Shown here: positions 30,255-42,181 of the stretch, in pieces
Layout of the letters: every line of letters begins with the position of its first letter
How positions within the stretch are numbered: position 1 is the first letter of the stretch
Assembly: GCF_902806685.2 (NCBI RefSeq)
Contig: NC_048548.1
Span: forward strand, 14,720,557-14,784,556
Origin: Maniola hyperantus
Taxonomy: Eukaryota > Arthropoda > Insecta > Lepidoptera > Nymphalidae
Direction of reading: 5' to 3'
DNA: 64,000 nucleotides
Position numbers and translations under genes: made by a program
Notes under the pieces: generated by a model
What the model was told of the DNA's origin: nothing
The model's input: only the letters and a program-made list of their open reading frames with translations
Databases searched by the model: none

Positions 30255-30513
30255 TGACCGAAGTTGAAAATACTAATTATTTGTTCATGAACACATTTTA
30301 ATTTTTTTTGTGATGTAACCACAAATTCGCGGTTCTGAGATTTTTCCCTTAATGTAGCAGACATTAGGGGAAAAATCTGAAAATAAGATCTACCTACCTA
30401 CCAAATTTCATGAATCTAGGTCAACGGGAAGTACTCTGTAGGTTTCTTGACAGACAAACAACAAAGTGATCCTATAAGGGTTCCTTTTTTCCTTTTGAGG
30501 AACGGAACCCTAA
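30255..30513 (-). mobile_element. F1 fragment with local rearrangement
   Basis: GAAAATACTAATTATTTGTT to GAGGAACGGAACCCTAA, with a short inverted piece near 30345-30390 (AGGGGAAAAATCTGAAAA). Confidence 0.7.
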
Positions 30514-30599
30514 TTAAAATGTGTTCACGAAAAAATTAATTTACTAAATCACATAAAGATGGCGCAGTCCGTCATTAACTCGCAGTGTAAGGTATACCT

Positions 30600-30900
30600 G
30601 ATACGATGGTTCGGAACATCTGTGAAATGGTCCACCTGCAGTTTGTTTATTTGAATGAGTTAGCGGTTGTCAGCTTAACGGCTGGTTATTCCGGCTTGCG
30701 AGGATGCAGCTCACGTAGGGGCGCTCCTTGGCCCAGCTGATGGCGCGATACGCACAAGGCCGGGCCCCGACCTCGCCGCCGCACAAGCGCCACCATCCAA
30801 ACACACTATCGCGTACGTATATTCCACACAACACACGATTGTTATTAAAGGACAATGTGCTGCGTGGTGGTATAAGCGCCATGGGGTTTAAGTGTTCCAT
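30600..30900. other. GC-rich unclassified block, probable repeat
   Basis: CGATACGCACAAGGCCGGGC and ACACACTATCGCGTACGTAT stand out from the AT-rich surroundings. Partial match to 30110-30170 suggests a dispersed element. No credible protein frame. Confidence 0.4.
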
Positions 30901-30904
30901 TTTT

Positions 30905-31320
30905 ATGGTTGGTTCCGTAACTAAAAAGAAAATACGGAACTTTTATAGGATCACTTGGTTGTATTTCTGTCTGTCAAGAAACCTATAGGGTACTTCCCGT
31001 TGACCTAAAATCATGAAATTTGGCAGGAAGGTAGGTCTTTTAGCGGACATGAGGGGAAAAATCAGAAAACCGTGAATTTATGGTTACATTACAAGAAAAA
31101 AATTAAAATATTGTTCATGAACAACTATTGGTATTTTCAACTTTCAAAGTAAGATTACTATATATCATATGAAAAGGCTTTTTCTTGAACATTCTAAAAC
31201 AGATTTTTATTATAATAGACATAACAGTTTTTGATTTATCGTGCAAAATGTCGATAAAATACAATTGTAGTATGGAACCCTCAGTGCGCCTCAGTGCTGA
31301 CTCGGACTTGCCCGGTTTAT
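30905..31320 (+). mobile_element. F1 repeat
   Basis: Diverged but complete: AACTAAAAAGAAAATACGGA, TCAAGAAACCTATAGGGTAC, CATATGAAAAGGCTTTTTC, CTTGCCCGGTT. A second F1 start (AGGGTTCCATACCCGAACGG) follows at 31331. Confidence 0.75.
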
Positions 31321-31888
31321 TTATTTTTGTAGGGTTCCATACCCGAACGGCCAGTATAACTAAGCCTTCACTATCCGTCCGTCTGTCCGTCAGTCTATCC
31401 GTCAGTGTGTCCGTACGTATGTCCATCTGTCTTTCTGCGGACTGTATATTTTCATGAAACGTAATGTAGGTATATCTAGAGTTCAAATTTTACATATATT
31501 TTATGTGTATTTCTTTTGCCACTATATCAACAAATAATAACAAACCAAGATGGCGGATTTTAAAATGGCCGACATGAATTTAAAAGTACAAGAACGTGTA
31601 AAATTTCACACTTGACCGGTTTTCAATAGGTTTTTTTTTACATTTAACTTATAAATTATGTTGATACTAATTAAATATAGAAAATTATTAATAAGGTTTT
31701 AAAATCTTTATATCAGTTATATTAATGTATACCTACAATATAAATAAAACAAGTTTATTCACTGCGTTGAGTAGCGAGTTAATTGTCGTCTAAGACTTTA
31801 TTCCAGCAATTAGAGGCTTGACCTTTTCTTAATAACATCAATTATTAAGTATAGATTTATTTATTTTAAATATATTATTATAATGTAC

Positions 31889-32085
31889 TAGATGATGCCG
31901 GCGACTTCGTCTACGTGGATTTAGGTTTTTACAACTCCCGTGGCAACTCTCTGATTTTCCGGGATAAATTCCTTCCCCGGGATGCAAGGTATCTCTGTAC
32001 CAAATTTCGTCACAATCGGCTGAATGGATAGACCATGAAAGGCTAGCAGACAGACAGATAGACATACTTTCGCATATATAATAAC
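31889..32085 (+). mobile_element. F2 repeat
   Basis: CTAGATGATGCCGGCGACTT to the CAGA repeats and CTTTCGCATATATAATA. Confidence 0.8.
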
Positions 32086-32142
32086 ATCAATCTATGAGCC
32101 ATCAAACCAAAAAATACTTTGTTTTTTAAAAGTTCTGTGTTA

Positions 32143-32352
32143 GTCTAAATAAATAAAAGGGATTGACTGACTGACTGGCTGTTCTATCAACGCACAGCTC
32201 AAACTACTGGACCGATTGGGCTGAAATTTAGCATGCAGATAGCTATTATGACGTAGACATCTGCTAAGAAAGGATTTATTTGAAAAATTAACCCCTAAGG
32301 GGGTGAAATAGGAGTTTGAAATTTGGAGGAAGTCACGGGCATAAGGTGATTC
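32143..32352 (+). mobile_element. F4 repeat
   Basis: GATTGACTGACTGACTGGCT through AACGCACAGCTCAAACTACT to GAAGTCACGGGCATAAGG. Confidence 0.8.
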
Positions 32353-32369
32353 TTGCTGTGAATAGAATA

Positions 32370-32500
32370 GAATAGAATATATTTTTATTCAAGTTTTCAA
32401 ACTTTTTCAAGTGCTTTTGAATCGTCAACTAGTTTAATTTACCACTGGTTCGGAATGCCGTCCAGTGCGCGAGTCTGACTCGCACTTGGCCGGGTTTTAT
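32370..32500. mobile_element. LINE tail piece joined to an F1 end
   Basis: TTTATTCAAGTTTTCAAACT and ACCACTGGTTCGGAATGCCG, then CGAGTCTGACTCGCACTTGG; the join is abrupt. Confidence 0.6.
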
Positions 32501-33054
32501 TTTTTGAAAAATTCAATATGGCAGCTGTATGGTGACATTTTCAAATGTGAATTTTTTTACTGTTTATTTTGTTATTTTCGCGAATAGTTGTGTTTAAATT
32601 ACAACTTATTTATTTATTTTTATTATTGTACTCGTCTGACCTACTGTTATGTTATGCATATAATGTTTCAATCAGCCACATGGGTCATATAAATGTCATA
32701 TAACTGCCAAATAAAACACCTTATTAGGCCGTTTGGCTGCACAAGCGTGCCAAACATAGGTGTTCGAGGACTTCGAGATAAACATTATTGTGCACTGATC
32801 ATAAATTATCTGATTGGGGCGAAGGTATTGTATGTAAGTTTTGACGTATCAATGTTATATCTTAATTTTGTTGGACAAAAGATATCTTTTGCGCATCATA
32901 TAATAAATATTCCATAAGCTTTTAAGCCAAACTAGCTTTTAAGTTGCCATCTTTGGCCGTTTCAGTAAATTCCAATTGATACGCTAATTTTGTTAATGAC
33001 TTATAATATTATGTAAAACATTGTATTCGTCGTTGAGTCCAGCGTTGATATTTT
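32501..33054. other. No gene recognised
   Basis: AT-rich; 32693-32917 is an open frame without recognisable similarity, codon bias or splice signals. Confidence 0.35.
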
Positions 33055-33330
33055 ACAAACAGGCGTAGATCCTAAGTAACAACCCATCGCCAGCCCATTA
33101 CTGAGCATGGGTTTCCTCTTAGAATGAGAAGGGTCTAGGCAAAAGTCCACCACGCTGGCCAAGTGCAAATTGGCAACCTTCACATACTTCTGAAATCATT
33201 ATTGTGAACTCTCAGGCATGCAGGTTGCCTTGTAATGTTTTTTTTCAACGTTACATCGTGTGATTTTTAATTAATTAAACAGACATAACTCCGAAAAGTT
33301 AGAAGTGCATGCTGCAGAGCCCCGAATCCA
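33055..33330 (-). mobile_element. F5 SINE, reverse, head missing
   Basis: CCCATCGCCAGCCCATTACT to AACTCCGAAAAGTTAGAAG; the tRNA-like head is lost. A further short F5 piece is at 33815-33920. Confidence 0.7.
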
Positions 33331-34560
33331 CTATAATCGCTAGTTCAGTTATCACCACAAAGTAGTATGATCAAGAGAACTTCACCAGAGCACGGTTATG
33401 TAAAAAAGAAATCCAACAAAATGAAATATCAATGACCCGTTAAAACATCTTTCAGACGTCACAATATTAATTAGAATTAATAAATTTGTTTTCCAATTGA
33501 CAATTATTATTTTAATGGTCATTAATTAGTTATTAATTGATGTTTAAGCGCACTAAAGGTGCTAGGTAGTTAAATCGCTATTAAACGCTTTCCTTGGTGC
33601 TATTTTATCGAGGTGAGATGATACTGGTCATTGTCGACAATTATTGTCCTTACCTACCAAGTAAACAAAGATTTAATTCAATTTCAATTTATTCATAATA
33701 ACATAATTGTCAAGAAACCGTCGACTTAAATTAATATTCTTTGCATTTCAAATAAGAAGACCATCATCAGCCTTTATAAACAACAAAAAACAATCACTTG
33801 ATGTATATTTTTTTCTACCAATCCGCACTTGACCAGCGACCGGTGGACTGCGGTCTAAGCTCTTCTCATTCTGTGAGCTCAACAGTAGGCCGGTAAAGAT
33901 TTTAAAAGAATAATGATGATGTATTCTTTACTTATAATCCAAATCTACAAAAATATAAAACTACGGAAAAATAAATATAACAAATTAAAAAAAAATCAAA
34001 TCGAGCAAGTTCAAGTTTTTATTATTTTTTAAACTATTCTACCAAAAGAAAAAGCTCTTATTACGTTTAATATTTTCAAAGTAGACATACATTTCGTACA
34101 TAAACATAGTACATACATAGCAGGTTACATTTCGACACTCAGTTACAATATACGGACGACATTTCTATCAAAACTAAATATTTAGTACAATTAAATATTT
34201 AGTAATAATTTTATTCTATTTGTGTATTAAGATTTTAAATTTGCACGCCATGGTATGGCAGATTGTAGCTCGAATCAAAAACAATATTGTAATTAACAAC
34301 TTATTAATGTAACCTACAATCAGCAAATAAATAATTTGTATTTGTATTTGGGCTGTCTAAAGTTTCAGTTCGTCGCTGTGACAGCGTTGATGCCAAAACT
34401 TTAATAATACAATCTGAGGGCTAAGTCATACCACATATCTACTCGTGTGGTCATACTGCTGTAGAATTTCAGAGAATTTTAGGTAAGTCAAAAACTTGTT
34501 TTTTTTTACTTTATCAAGTTATTTTAATGCTATTTTATTATTACAAGTAATTTTTATTGA
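33331..34560. other. AT-rich stretch, repeat ends only
   Basis: Apart from the F5 piece at 33815-33920 and an A/T-rich element end near 34240-34350 (GCACGCCATGGTATGGCAGA), nothing was recognised. Confidence 0.4.
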
Positions 34561-34739
34561 TATAAGTCCCACAAATTGCCATTGCGCTGGAACCATGTCT
34601 CATTAACATCGAAATTACGTCATTTTGTCGTCATTTGACGTATATTTAAGTAGAAACATACCATGAGCTCAAAACTTCAGTCTAGTGCTGACGTCACTAA
34701 AATGGCGGCCATATGCATTAGCAATTTGCGGGACTTATA
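34561..34739 (+). mobile_element. MITE, CRE/YY1-motif family, copy 1
   Basis: The ends TATAAGTCCCACAAATTG and CAATTTGCGGGACTTATA are inverted repeats. Inside are CTGACGTCACTAAAATGGCG and TTTGACGTATA. Copies 2 and 3 are at 50590-50758 and 61015-61175. Confidence 0.85.
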
Positions 34740-35019
34740 CCTTATGTATAAGTGTGTGTGTTTTGTGTTGTGGTTTTTGGCAAGCCATCGAAGGTTGTAA
34801 ATAAGGTCGCTGTACAGTTGTTTGTCAGTGATACCTATACATATATACAAAATGTCGAATGCGTTTTGTAAGGCTGTTTATATTCTGTGCACGAAATTGC
34901 ATGTCATTGGACCTCAACACAGGGACATGGGGAATCATCGAAGTGGGGAATCAAGATAAACAATACTAGAGATGTCTAAATGCAAATTTAGATTCACATT
35001 TTAGAGTTCCGTATCTCCA

Positions 35020-35400
35020 GAGAAAAAACCGGTCAAGTGCGAGTCAGGCTCGCGCAACGAGGTTTCCATACTACAGTCGTATTTTTTCGACATTTTGCAC
35101 GATAATTGAAAAACTATGGTGCATAAAAATAAATAAAAATCTATATTTTTATAATATTGTTTTTATAGTGTTTCACCTTGAAGGAAATTTCTAAATAATT
35201 TTAAATACACATCAAATTTCGTCACTCGCAGTAAGCGGGCTGTAGCTTAGTGGTTAGAGCGTCGGGCGCGATCCCAGGAGACGCGGGTTCGATTCCTGCC
35301 GGTTCGCAATTTTTGATGTGTATTTTAAAATTATTTAGAAATAAAAATCTGTTTTAGAATGTACAGGTTAAGCCCTTTCCCCTGAGTATTATTATAGGAT
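35020..35400 (-). mobile_element. F1 repeat split by a nested insertion
   Basis: The F1 sequence runs 35020-35142 (ACCGGTCAAGTGCGAGTCAG to AAATAAATAAAAATCT) and resumes at 35343 (AAAAATCTGTTTTAGAATGT), so the intervening block is a later insertion. Confidence 0.75.
35187..35342 (+). mobile_element. F8 tRNA-like cassette between inverted repeats
   Basis: Arms of about 33 bases (ATTTCTAAATAATTTTAAAT; the other ends ATTTTAAAATTATTTAGAAAT-like) enclose a tRNA-like body at 35234-35307. The body has GCGGGCT/GGTTCGC acceptor arms that pair with wobbles, an A-box TAGCTTAGTGG, a B-box GGTTCGATTCC and a pairable T-stem. The anticodon stem has a mismatch and position 33 is not T, so it is probably a tRNA-derived repeat and not a working tRNA gene. 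Confidence 0.7.
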
Positions 35401-36360
35401 CACCTCGTTGTCTATCTGTCTGTCGTGTCTGTCACGAATCGTCAAGAGAATCAGAACCAAAAGGGCACTTTCTGAAATAAATAAATAAATATAATAAATA
35501 CCTTGGATGAATGATTACCTTTCCGTTGACCGACAATAATGAAAGGCAGGAATGGAAATCTTTTGTCTATGGCTTATAACTTTTAAAGCACAAGTAAAGG
35601 AAAAAATCCGAAAACCGTGAATCTGCACAATCTTGTAGTTAAATGTAGTTATTTGGTGTTCGATTTTTAACAAATTATTAGTTCTATGTTCTTTTATTAT
35701 AGTATAGGTATTGTTTAATAGTGTGTCCGTTACTAACTTCGTACACGTCCATCACTAATAACTGCATTTGTACACACTTTTTTTTGGAGAGTGACTAGTT
35801 TTATTCATGGCTGGTATTACTTTATCAATTATTGTCATAATCTGTTTTGTGTGTCCAATAAATAAAAAATAAATAAAAAATGCCGGTTTCCTCGCGATTT
35901 TTTCTTTCATCTTTAAAGCAAGTGATATTTAGTTACTTGCACATGATCCCGTAAAGTTAGAGTGCGTGCCCGGCATCGTTAGGTAAATCTTACAAGATTT
36001 AACGATCAAAATAATAATCAATTTTAACAGCGTTTTAAAAACGTAAATTCAAACCGACAAAGTCACGAGAAAAGGCTAGTTAAAGTAATATTTGTGAAAA
36101 TTATATGTGGTTACCTAAATAGGTAAATAAAATTTGAACTCCCAAAGTAAATATAAACAAATAATAAAACAGTCTAAAGAGGTCACAACGCAGGCGCCGA
36201 GTGTTTGCAGTTGTATAAAAAGTGCACTTTAAAGGACCTTACACTGTCCACATAAATTCATCATCACAAAATATGGCTTATACCTAATAAGTATGTGAAT
36301 ATTCTTAATACTGTATTTGAAGTTCTTTTAAAGGTTTTCATGCCATTTTTATGACATGTC
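35400..36360. other. No gene recognised
   Basis: Remnants of F1 near 35395-35640 (TCTG repeat, GAAAACCGTGAATC) and an AATAAATAAA-rich element end near 35870; otherwise AT-rich. Confidence 0.4.
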
Positions 36361-36399
36361 ATGTCATATTTCAAATTGATTTTATTGTCATGGAGTTAT

Positions 36400-36635
36400 T
36401 TAAATTCATGGAGTCTTAGTGCTAAAAATTTTTTACGAGACATTTCACCGCGATTAATAGCCTCAACTGGTGACAGAAGGGCTGGCTCATTTTTTGCGCA
36501 ACGGATCAGCCTGGCTGTCCAGCGCGGAAATGCAGCCAGTATTCTTGGCACCATTCCACGCGGTCATGATTTATATAGTCATTAGATAAGGCTAGCTTTA
36601 CGTTTTATTGTATTAAAAAAAAAAAAAAAAAAAAA
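36400..36635 (+). mobile_element. Non-LTR LINE 3' end with poly-A
   Basis: The open frame (ending at 36585) reads SLSAKNFLRDISPRLIASTG, DRRAGSFFAQRISLAVQRGN, AASILGTIPRGHDLYSH, stop; then AGATAAGGCTAGCTTTACG and a 22-base A run. It is an intact C-terminal piece of a LINE ORF, sharply 5'-truncated near 36400. Confidence 0.8.
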
Positions 36636-37069
36636 AGAATAAGATTAAATATCTGGACTCTTAGGAATTGATTTTTCAATAAACCAAAAATTTTGCAGAG
36701 TTGTTTGCCGGCTCCTCACAGCACAACTTGTTTGCCGAACCGGTGTCGGTGTACGAGTCTTGATTTATCAGAAAAGACATAAGTTGGCCTACAAGAAATA
36801 AAACTAACTACCTACTCTTTAAAATTAATTGAAAACTGCAAAAGTTTTTGTAAAATTCATGTGATTTAAATAAAGACCTTAATTTACGAGTTAAAATGTT
36901 TCAAATGCAATTAAAATTAAAAGTTACAGTAATAATGAAATAGATACATTAGATATCTGACAGCTATACAGATCTTGGGCGATTCGAAAATATGTAGGAA
37001 GGTAAATTTATACCCATAATCATCAAAAAATATTTACGGCTAATAAATGCGGTTCAAATTATTATTATT

Positions 37070-37250
37070 AATCTGAAAGTGTGTTTGTTTGTCCTTCAAT
37101 CACGCGGCAAAAAAGCAACAGACCGACGTGATTCTTTGCATGGATTACAGACCTGGGGAGTGACTAATTTTTATCCCAGAAAATCTAAGTGTTCCCACAG
37201 GATTTTCATACAACTTAAATCCACAAGGACGAAGTCGCGGGCAACATTTA
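37070..37250 (-). mobile_element. F2 repeat
   Basis: GAAAGTGTGTTTGTTTGTCC to GACGAAGTCGCGGGCA, reverse. Confidence 0.75.
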
Positions 37251-37276
37251 ATGTTTTATGAATATGAAACTTATTT

Positions 37277-37700
37277 TTAGGGTTCCGTACCTCAAAAGTA
37301 AAAACGGAACCCTTATAGGATCACTTTGTTGTCTGTCTGTCTGTCGGTCTGTCAAGAAACCTACAGGGTACTTCCCGTTGACCTAGAATCATGAAATTTG
37401 GCAGGTAGGTAGGTCATATAGCTGACATTCGGGGAAAAATCTGAAAACCGTGAATTTGTGGTTACATCACACAAAAAAAATTAAATTGTGGTCATAAACT
37501 AATAATTAGTAATTTCCATTTTCGAAGTAAGATACTATATCAAGTGGGGTATCATATGGTGAAGAACCAGTACATTCTGAAACAGCTTTTTATTTATTTT
37601 TATGCATCATGTTTTTGAATTATCGTGCAAAATGTCGAAAAAATACGACTGTAGTATGGAACTCTCGTTGCGCGAGCCTGACTCGCACTTGGCCAGTTTT
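37277..37700 (+). mobile_element. F1 repeat, full length
   Basis: Both ends, the TCTG microsatellite and GTGGGGTATCATATGGTGAA are present. Confidence 0.85.
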
Positions 37701-37889
37701 TTTCATAACAGTTTAAGTATCATCAATTTCGAGTCTGCCTGGTATTTACAGATGAGTCAATCCAAACAGCCGTGTTTACGACATGCCGTTTGGCACCCAA
37801 CCGGTCCCTGACACATTCCTCGCTCATGCAATGACTTGGACTTTTGTTTGCTCCTCACGTTTGAAAACCTTCTCAAAAGCCATAATTAT

Positions 37890-38095
37890 TACTAACGTAT
37901 GCTCGCGACTTCGTCCGCGTGGACTTCACAAATTTAAAATCCCTATTTCACCCCCTTAGGGGTTAAATATTAAAAAATCCTTTCTTGGCGGATGCCTACG
38001 TCATAATAGCTACCTGCATGCCCAGCCCGATCCGTCCAGTAGTTTGAGCTGTGCGTTGATCAGTCAGTCAGTCACCTTTTCCTTTTATATAGTTA
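37890..38095 (-). mobile_element. F4 repeat
   Basis: TATGCTCGCGACTTCGTCCG to CAGTCAGTCAGTCACC. Confidence 0.8.
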
Positions 38096-38639
38096 GATTT
38101 TATATGTATTCTACATAATTTGTATCTAGATTGTGTAAACCTAGATTGTGTCCAAGGTACAGGTAACAGCAAACGCAAGTCACCGAGATAAACATCACCA
38201 TGTGACCATTGACTTATATATTGGCACCGGTTCAGTGGTACTTTAGCACCAATGCAACCTTAGTGACGTCTAGATTTCAAACGGGTCGTTCATTAGTATC
38301 TAAGAGGTGGCACTGATTTATTTGGTTCCAAAACCGTGAAATATTTTGTTCGCTTGGCCATATCTTGTCATTTATATCGATGCATGTGACTTTTAAAACT
38401 TGCTTGTCATATAATCCAGTAGCACTTTACAAGAATGTAGCTATACGGGGAAACACCATCCTACTTATTACTATTGTCTACAATTATTATTAACATCGCA
38501 AAGGAAAACATGAAAAAAACTACTGTAGGTCAGTTATAGCTACTTTGATTGTAAGTACAAAGATTACATAACAAGTTATGATGTCGTATCTTTATATAGA
38601 ATCACGCATGCCTAGATGAAGCTGAAGATGAAGAATTCC

Positions 38640-38790
38640 AAATATTATTATAAAAGCGGATGTGTGTTTGTCTGTCCTTCAATCACGCCATATTGGAAAA
38701 ACAGATCGATGTAATTTTTTGCATGGATATAGTGTAAACACTTGGAGAATTGCATATGCTATTTTTCACCCGGAAAATAAATAATAATAA
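38640..38790 (-). mobile_element. Degraded F2 fragment
   Basis: GCGGATGTGTGTTTGTCTGT to TATTTTTCACCCGGAAAA; its continuation appears at 39598-39640, so the block between is a later insertion. Confidence 0.6.
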
Positions 38791-38935
38791 ATAAATAAAT
38801 AAAAAATTTTTTTTTTTTTTTTAATTTTATTGTTTTCAAGGAATTGTACATTTGCATTTGTATGTAATTTATGTTCAAATGGGTTCAAATTGCCTGAATT
38901 GAATTACTATTTATTATTATTTATTAAGTATTTTT

Positions 38936-39600
38936 AACCGACTTCAAAAAAAGGAGGAGGTTCTCAATTCGTCGGAATCTTTTTTTTTTTTTTATGTATG
39001 TTCCCCGATTACTCAAAAACGCCTGGACCGATTTTGAAAATTCTTTTTTTGTTTGAAAGGGTATACTTCAAAGTTGGTCCCATTTCAATTTGGTGAAGAT
39101 CTGATGAACATCTTCGAAGATAGATACTGGAACTCCTCAACGGATAAGAGTAAATTGCTCGCGATCAATGTAATAGCTTAGTAAACAGTAGATTTTTAAC
39201 CAGTCATAGCATAATTCCATGGGGCCACTAAAAATTGTAAAATAAATTTTTTTTATAAAAAAAATAAAAACCGACTTCGTTACATAAACACTAAAAATTG
39301 AAAAATAATTTAATTTATTACCGAATATATTATGTATACAAGAGTTAATATAGTTCCATAATAATATTTTTTGGGGTCGGTGCCAATGAGGTGCCATTGT
39401 GGAGTCCCATAAAAATATGAAGTCTAGACGATTCGCGCAGCTAAAGCTAATTGGCACCGGCACCAAAAAGTATTATTATGCAACTATATTAACTCTTGTA
39501 TACATAATATATTCGGTAATAAATTAAATTATTTTTCAATTTTTAGTGTTTATGTAACGAAGTCGGTTTTTATTTTTTTTGTAAAAATTTTTTTAGAGGC
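38936..39600. mobile_element. F9 element carrying a large inverted-repeat insertion
   Basis: 38936-39250 is F9 (ACCGACTTCAAAAAAAGGAG, GTTCCCCGATTACTCAAAAA). About 39257-39579 is a fold-back: arms of about 130 bases, starting AAAAACCGACTTCGTTACAT and ending ATGTAACGAAGTCGGTTTTT, enclose GTGCCAATGAGGTGCCATTG. Confidence 0.8.
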
Positions 39601-40049
39601 TATTTTTCACCCGGAAAAATCAAAGAGTTCCGAAAAGTAGCCTATATTATATTAATCCAATGTATAATCTAATCTATCTCATTCTAAGTTCATTATAGAG
39701 TTTGAAACATAACAAACTAGAATCACAAAACAATCCATAGGATAATAAATAAAATGTTTGTAACCGGCAAATGGATTGCGGAAAACTAAACAATAACATT
39801 AGAAGTTCATTGAGGAAGAGTGTGACAAGTCAACGTCCTCATGGAAAACTACGAAACGTCAGCCCGACAATGCTGGCCGACACCCCAGCGGTGTCGGCCG
39901 ACACCTTGTCTGCACTTGACCGACTTCGTTAGTCGGCCAAGGGTCAGACGCCGTGTTTATGTAAATTGAATGCACCGGACCTTTTAGCTAAACTATGTAC
40001 TGTTGTTAGTAAAAAATTTAACTGGCAATAAATTCTCAAGAACTGTCTT

Positions 40050-40320
40050 TTTTTAAAGATACAAGTCAGCCCTTGATTGCAATCTCACCTTGTGGTAAGT
40101 GATGATGCAGACTCAGTTTACGATGGAAGCGGGCGAACCTGGAAGGAGTATGGCAGTTTTCCTCTGATTTCTACACGGCATCGTACCGGAATTCTAAATC
40201 GTTTGGCGGCACGGCTTTGTCGATAGGGTGGTAACTAGCCACGGCCGAAGCCTCCCACCAGACCAGATCAGAGCAAATTTACAAATTATAAAATTTCCAA
40301 GTTTTAGCAATATTAAAACG
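40050..40320 (-). mobile_element. F7 SINE, 3' half, reverse
   Basis: ACAAGTCAGCCCTTGATTGC, CACGGCATCGTACCGGAATT, GGTGGTAACTAGCCACGGCC, GCCTCCCACCAGACCAGATC. Confidence 0.75.
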
Positions 40321-40661
40321 AAAAATATGCATCTGCATCTTTTTCCGACCCGTAAACGAAAGGTTTTTCAGAAATGTTACCCGAGGGAAACTGAAAGCGG
40401 TACAGCTAGTACCCAATAAAATTATTCCTAGCACGTCTCGATTTTCTTCGCATATTTTTGCTGAAGTTTTTTATAAATAAAAGTTTGTTGTTCCATAATA
40501 AAGGTTCTAAAATTAGATACCCTTGACCGATATTACCTTTCCTCTCAACTTCAACTGCTACAACAATTTATTCATGATCTAATTGATACGGCGCGTGTCC
40601 AAGGTGATGCCACAGTCACAAGACGTGTCTAGAATTCAGATGTTGTAGTACTGATAAAAAA

Positions 40662-40975
40662 CTGTGATTGCCTGGCGGTTAGGACGTCCGCCTTCTAATC
40701 GGAGGTCGGAGGTTCGATCCCGGGTACCCACCTCTAACTTTTCGGAGTTATGTGCGTTTTAAGTAATCAAAATGTCACTCGCTTTAATGGTGAAGGAAAA
40801 CATCGTGAGGAAACCTACATACCTGAGAGTTCTCCATAATGTTCTCAAAGGTGTGTGAAGTCTACCAATCACACATGGCCAGCGTGGTAGACTGGCCATA
40901 ACCTTTCTCACTCTGAGAGGAGACACGTGCTCTGTAGTGAGCCGGCGATGGGTTGATCATGATGATGATAGTACT
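40662..40975 (+). mobile_element. F5 SINE, full length
   Basis: GTGATTGCCTGGCGGTTAGG, GAGGTTCGATCCCGGGTACC, CATCGTGAGGAAACCTACAT, CACTCTGAGAGGAGACACGT, GATGATGATAG tail. Confidence 0.85.
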
Positions 40976-41564
40976 GATAATGGCCGGGGCTTTACTTCTG
41001 CGAGGACTGGGGGAATCACTCGGCCGTTGATTGCATAAGCGATAATATGAGGTCAAATTAATTTACAAAGGTGGCGATAACTCAGTCTATTATAAAAATT
41101 ATGTTATGTAAAATCTATATACTAATCAAGTATAGTGATATACCTAATGCCTAGTTTCTGAGTCATTTGTATACTTAATAGGTATAAGCCTGCAAAATCA
41201 AGCTCAACTGAGATTGTTGTATTAAACTTTAGATCATAAATTAAGATTTCGTTAAGACGGGGACTTTTTGATTTTTAAAGAAATCAAATAAGGTAGGTAC
41301 TTACTTCCCAAACCTACATAAATTTCAAATTCTGGACATTTTCTAATAATATATTAGATATGAATTTAGATTTTCTCAAATCCTTTTATTTGATAATAAC
41401 CTCGGTATGTACATCTATCTTATCTTATTGACTTTTTGTTTTGCATTTTATTTTTACTCAGCCATGTTGGATATTTTATGAAGTCATAATTTTAATCTAT
41501 GACTCGCGTAATGCCACAGAATATGGTAATGCGAAGTCAATGACACTGTTACTAGGCAATATGA

Positions 41565-41800
41565 TCGTCATCGTCAACCGATAGACGTCCACGGTCCACT
41601 GCTGGACACAGGTCTCTTGTAGATGCTGCGATCTTGCAAAGCCTACATTCAGCGGCTGCCTGCGACTCTCGTTTGATGTTGTCTGTCTACCCAGTGGGGT
41701 GGTCTACCAACGCTGATACGAGGTTTCTGATGCGAGATCGCCATTCTAGCATCTTGGGACCCCCTATATCTATTAACTCTTTTAACTATGTGCCTATTGC
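41565..41800 (-). mobile_element. F6 LINE 3' end
   Basis: ATCGTCATCGTCAACCGATA, GACGTCCACGGTCCACTGCT to TAGCATCTTGGGACCCC. Confidence 0.75.
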
Positions 41801-42115
41801 ATGTGACAACAGGTGTTTAAAAAAATTAACTCTTTTATAGTCGACTAAAACTACTGACTTTTTATAGTTACTTTAACCAGGTGTTTATACTGTTATCAGT
41901 TGCTGTAAACGATGCCCGGTGATAACTGATAATGGGGGTCTTATCATAATACTTGAAGTTGTAAGGAAGTAATTCAAGGCTGAATTCAATTGATATTTTT
42001 TTTATGTGATGTAAGGTTGAGTCAATTTGTTTACCACTTGCTTCTAGCACAGCTCAGGCTTCTAATCTCTGCTCTCTAAATCTTAAAATATTCATCTTTT
42101 TCTTTCATATTTTGA

Positions 42116-42170
42116 ACCGACTTCAAAAAATGAGGTTCTCACTTCGTCGGAATCTTTTTTTTATTATCAT
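42116..42170 (+). mobile_element. F9 end fragment
   Basis: ACCGACTTCAAAAAATGAGG, CGTCGGAATCTTTTTTTT. Confidence 0.7.
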
Positions 42171-42181
42171 GACATATTATT

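Noticed and set aside
35234..35307. Functional tRNA gene
   Set aside because: Promoter boxes and most stems are present, but the anticodon stem is mismatched, position 33 is not T, and the body recurs as part of a repeat family.
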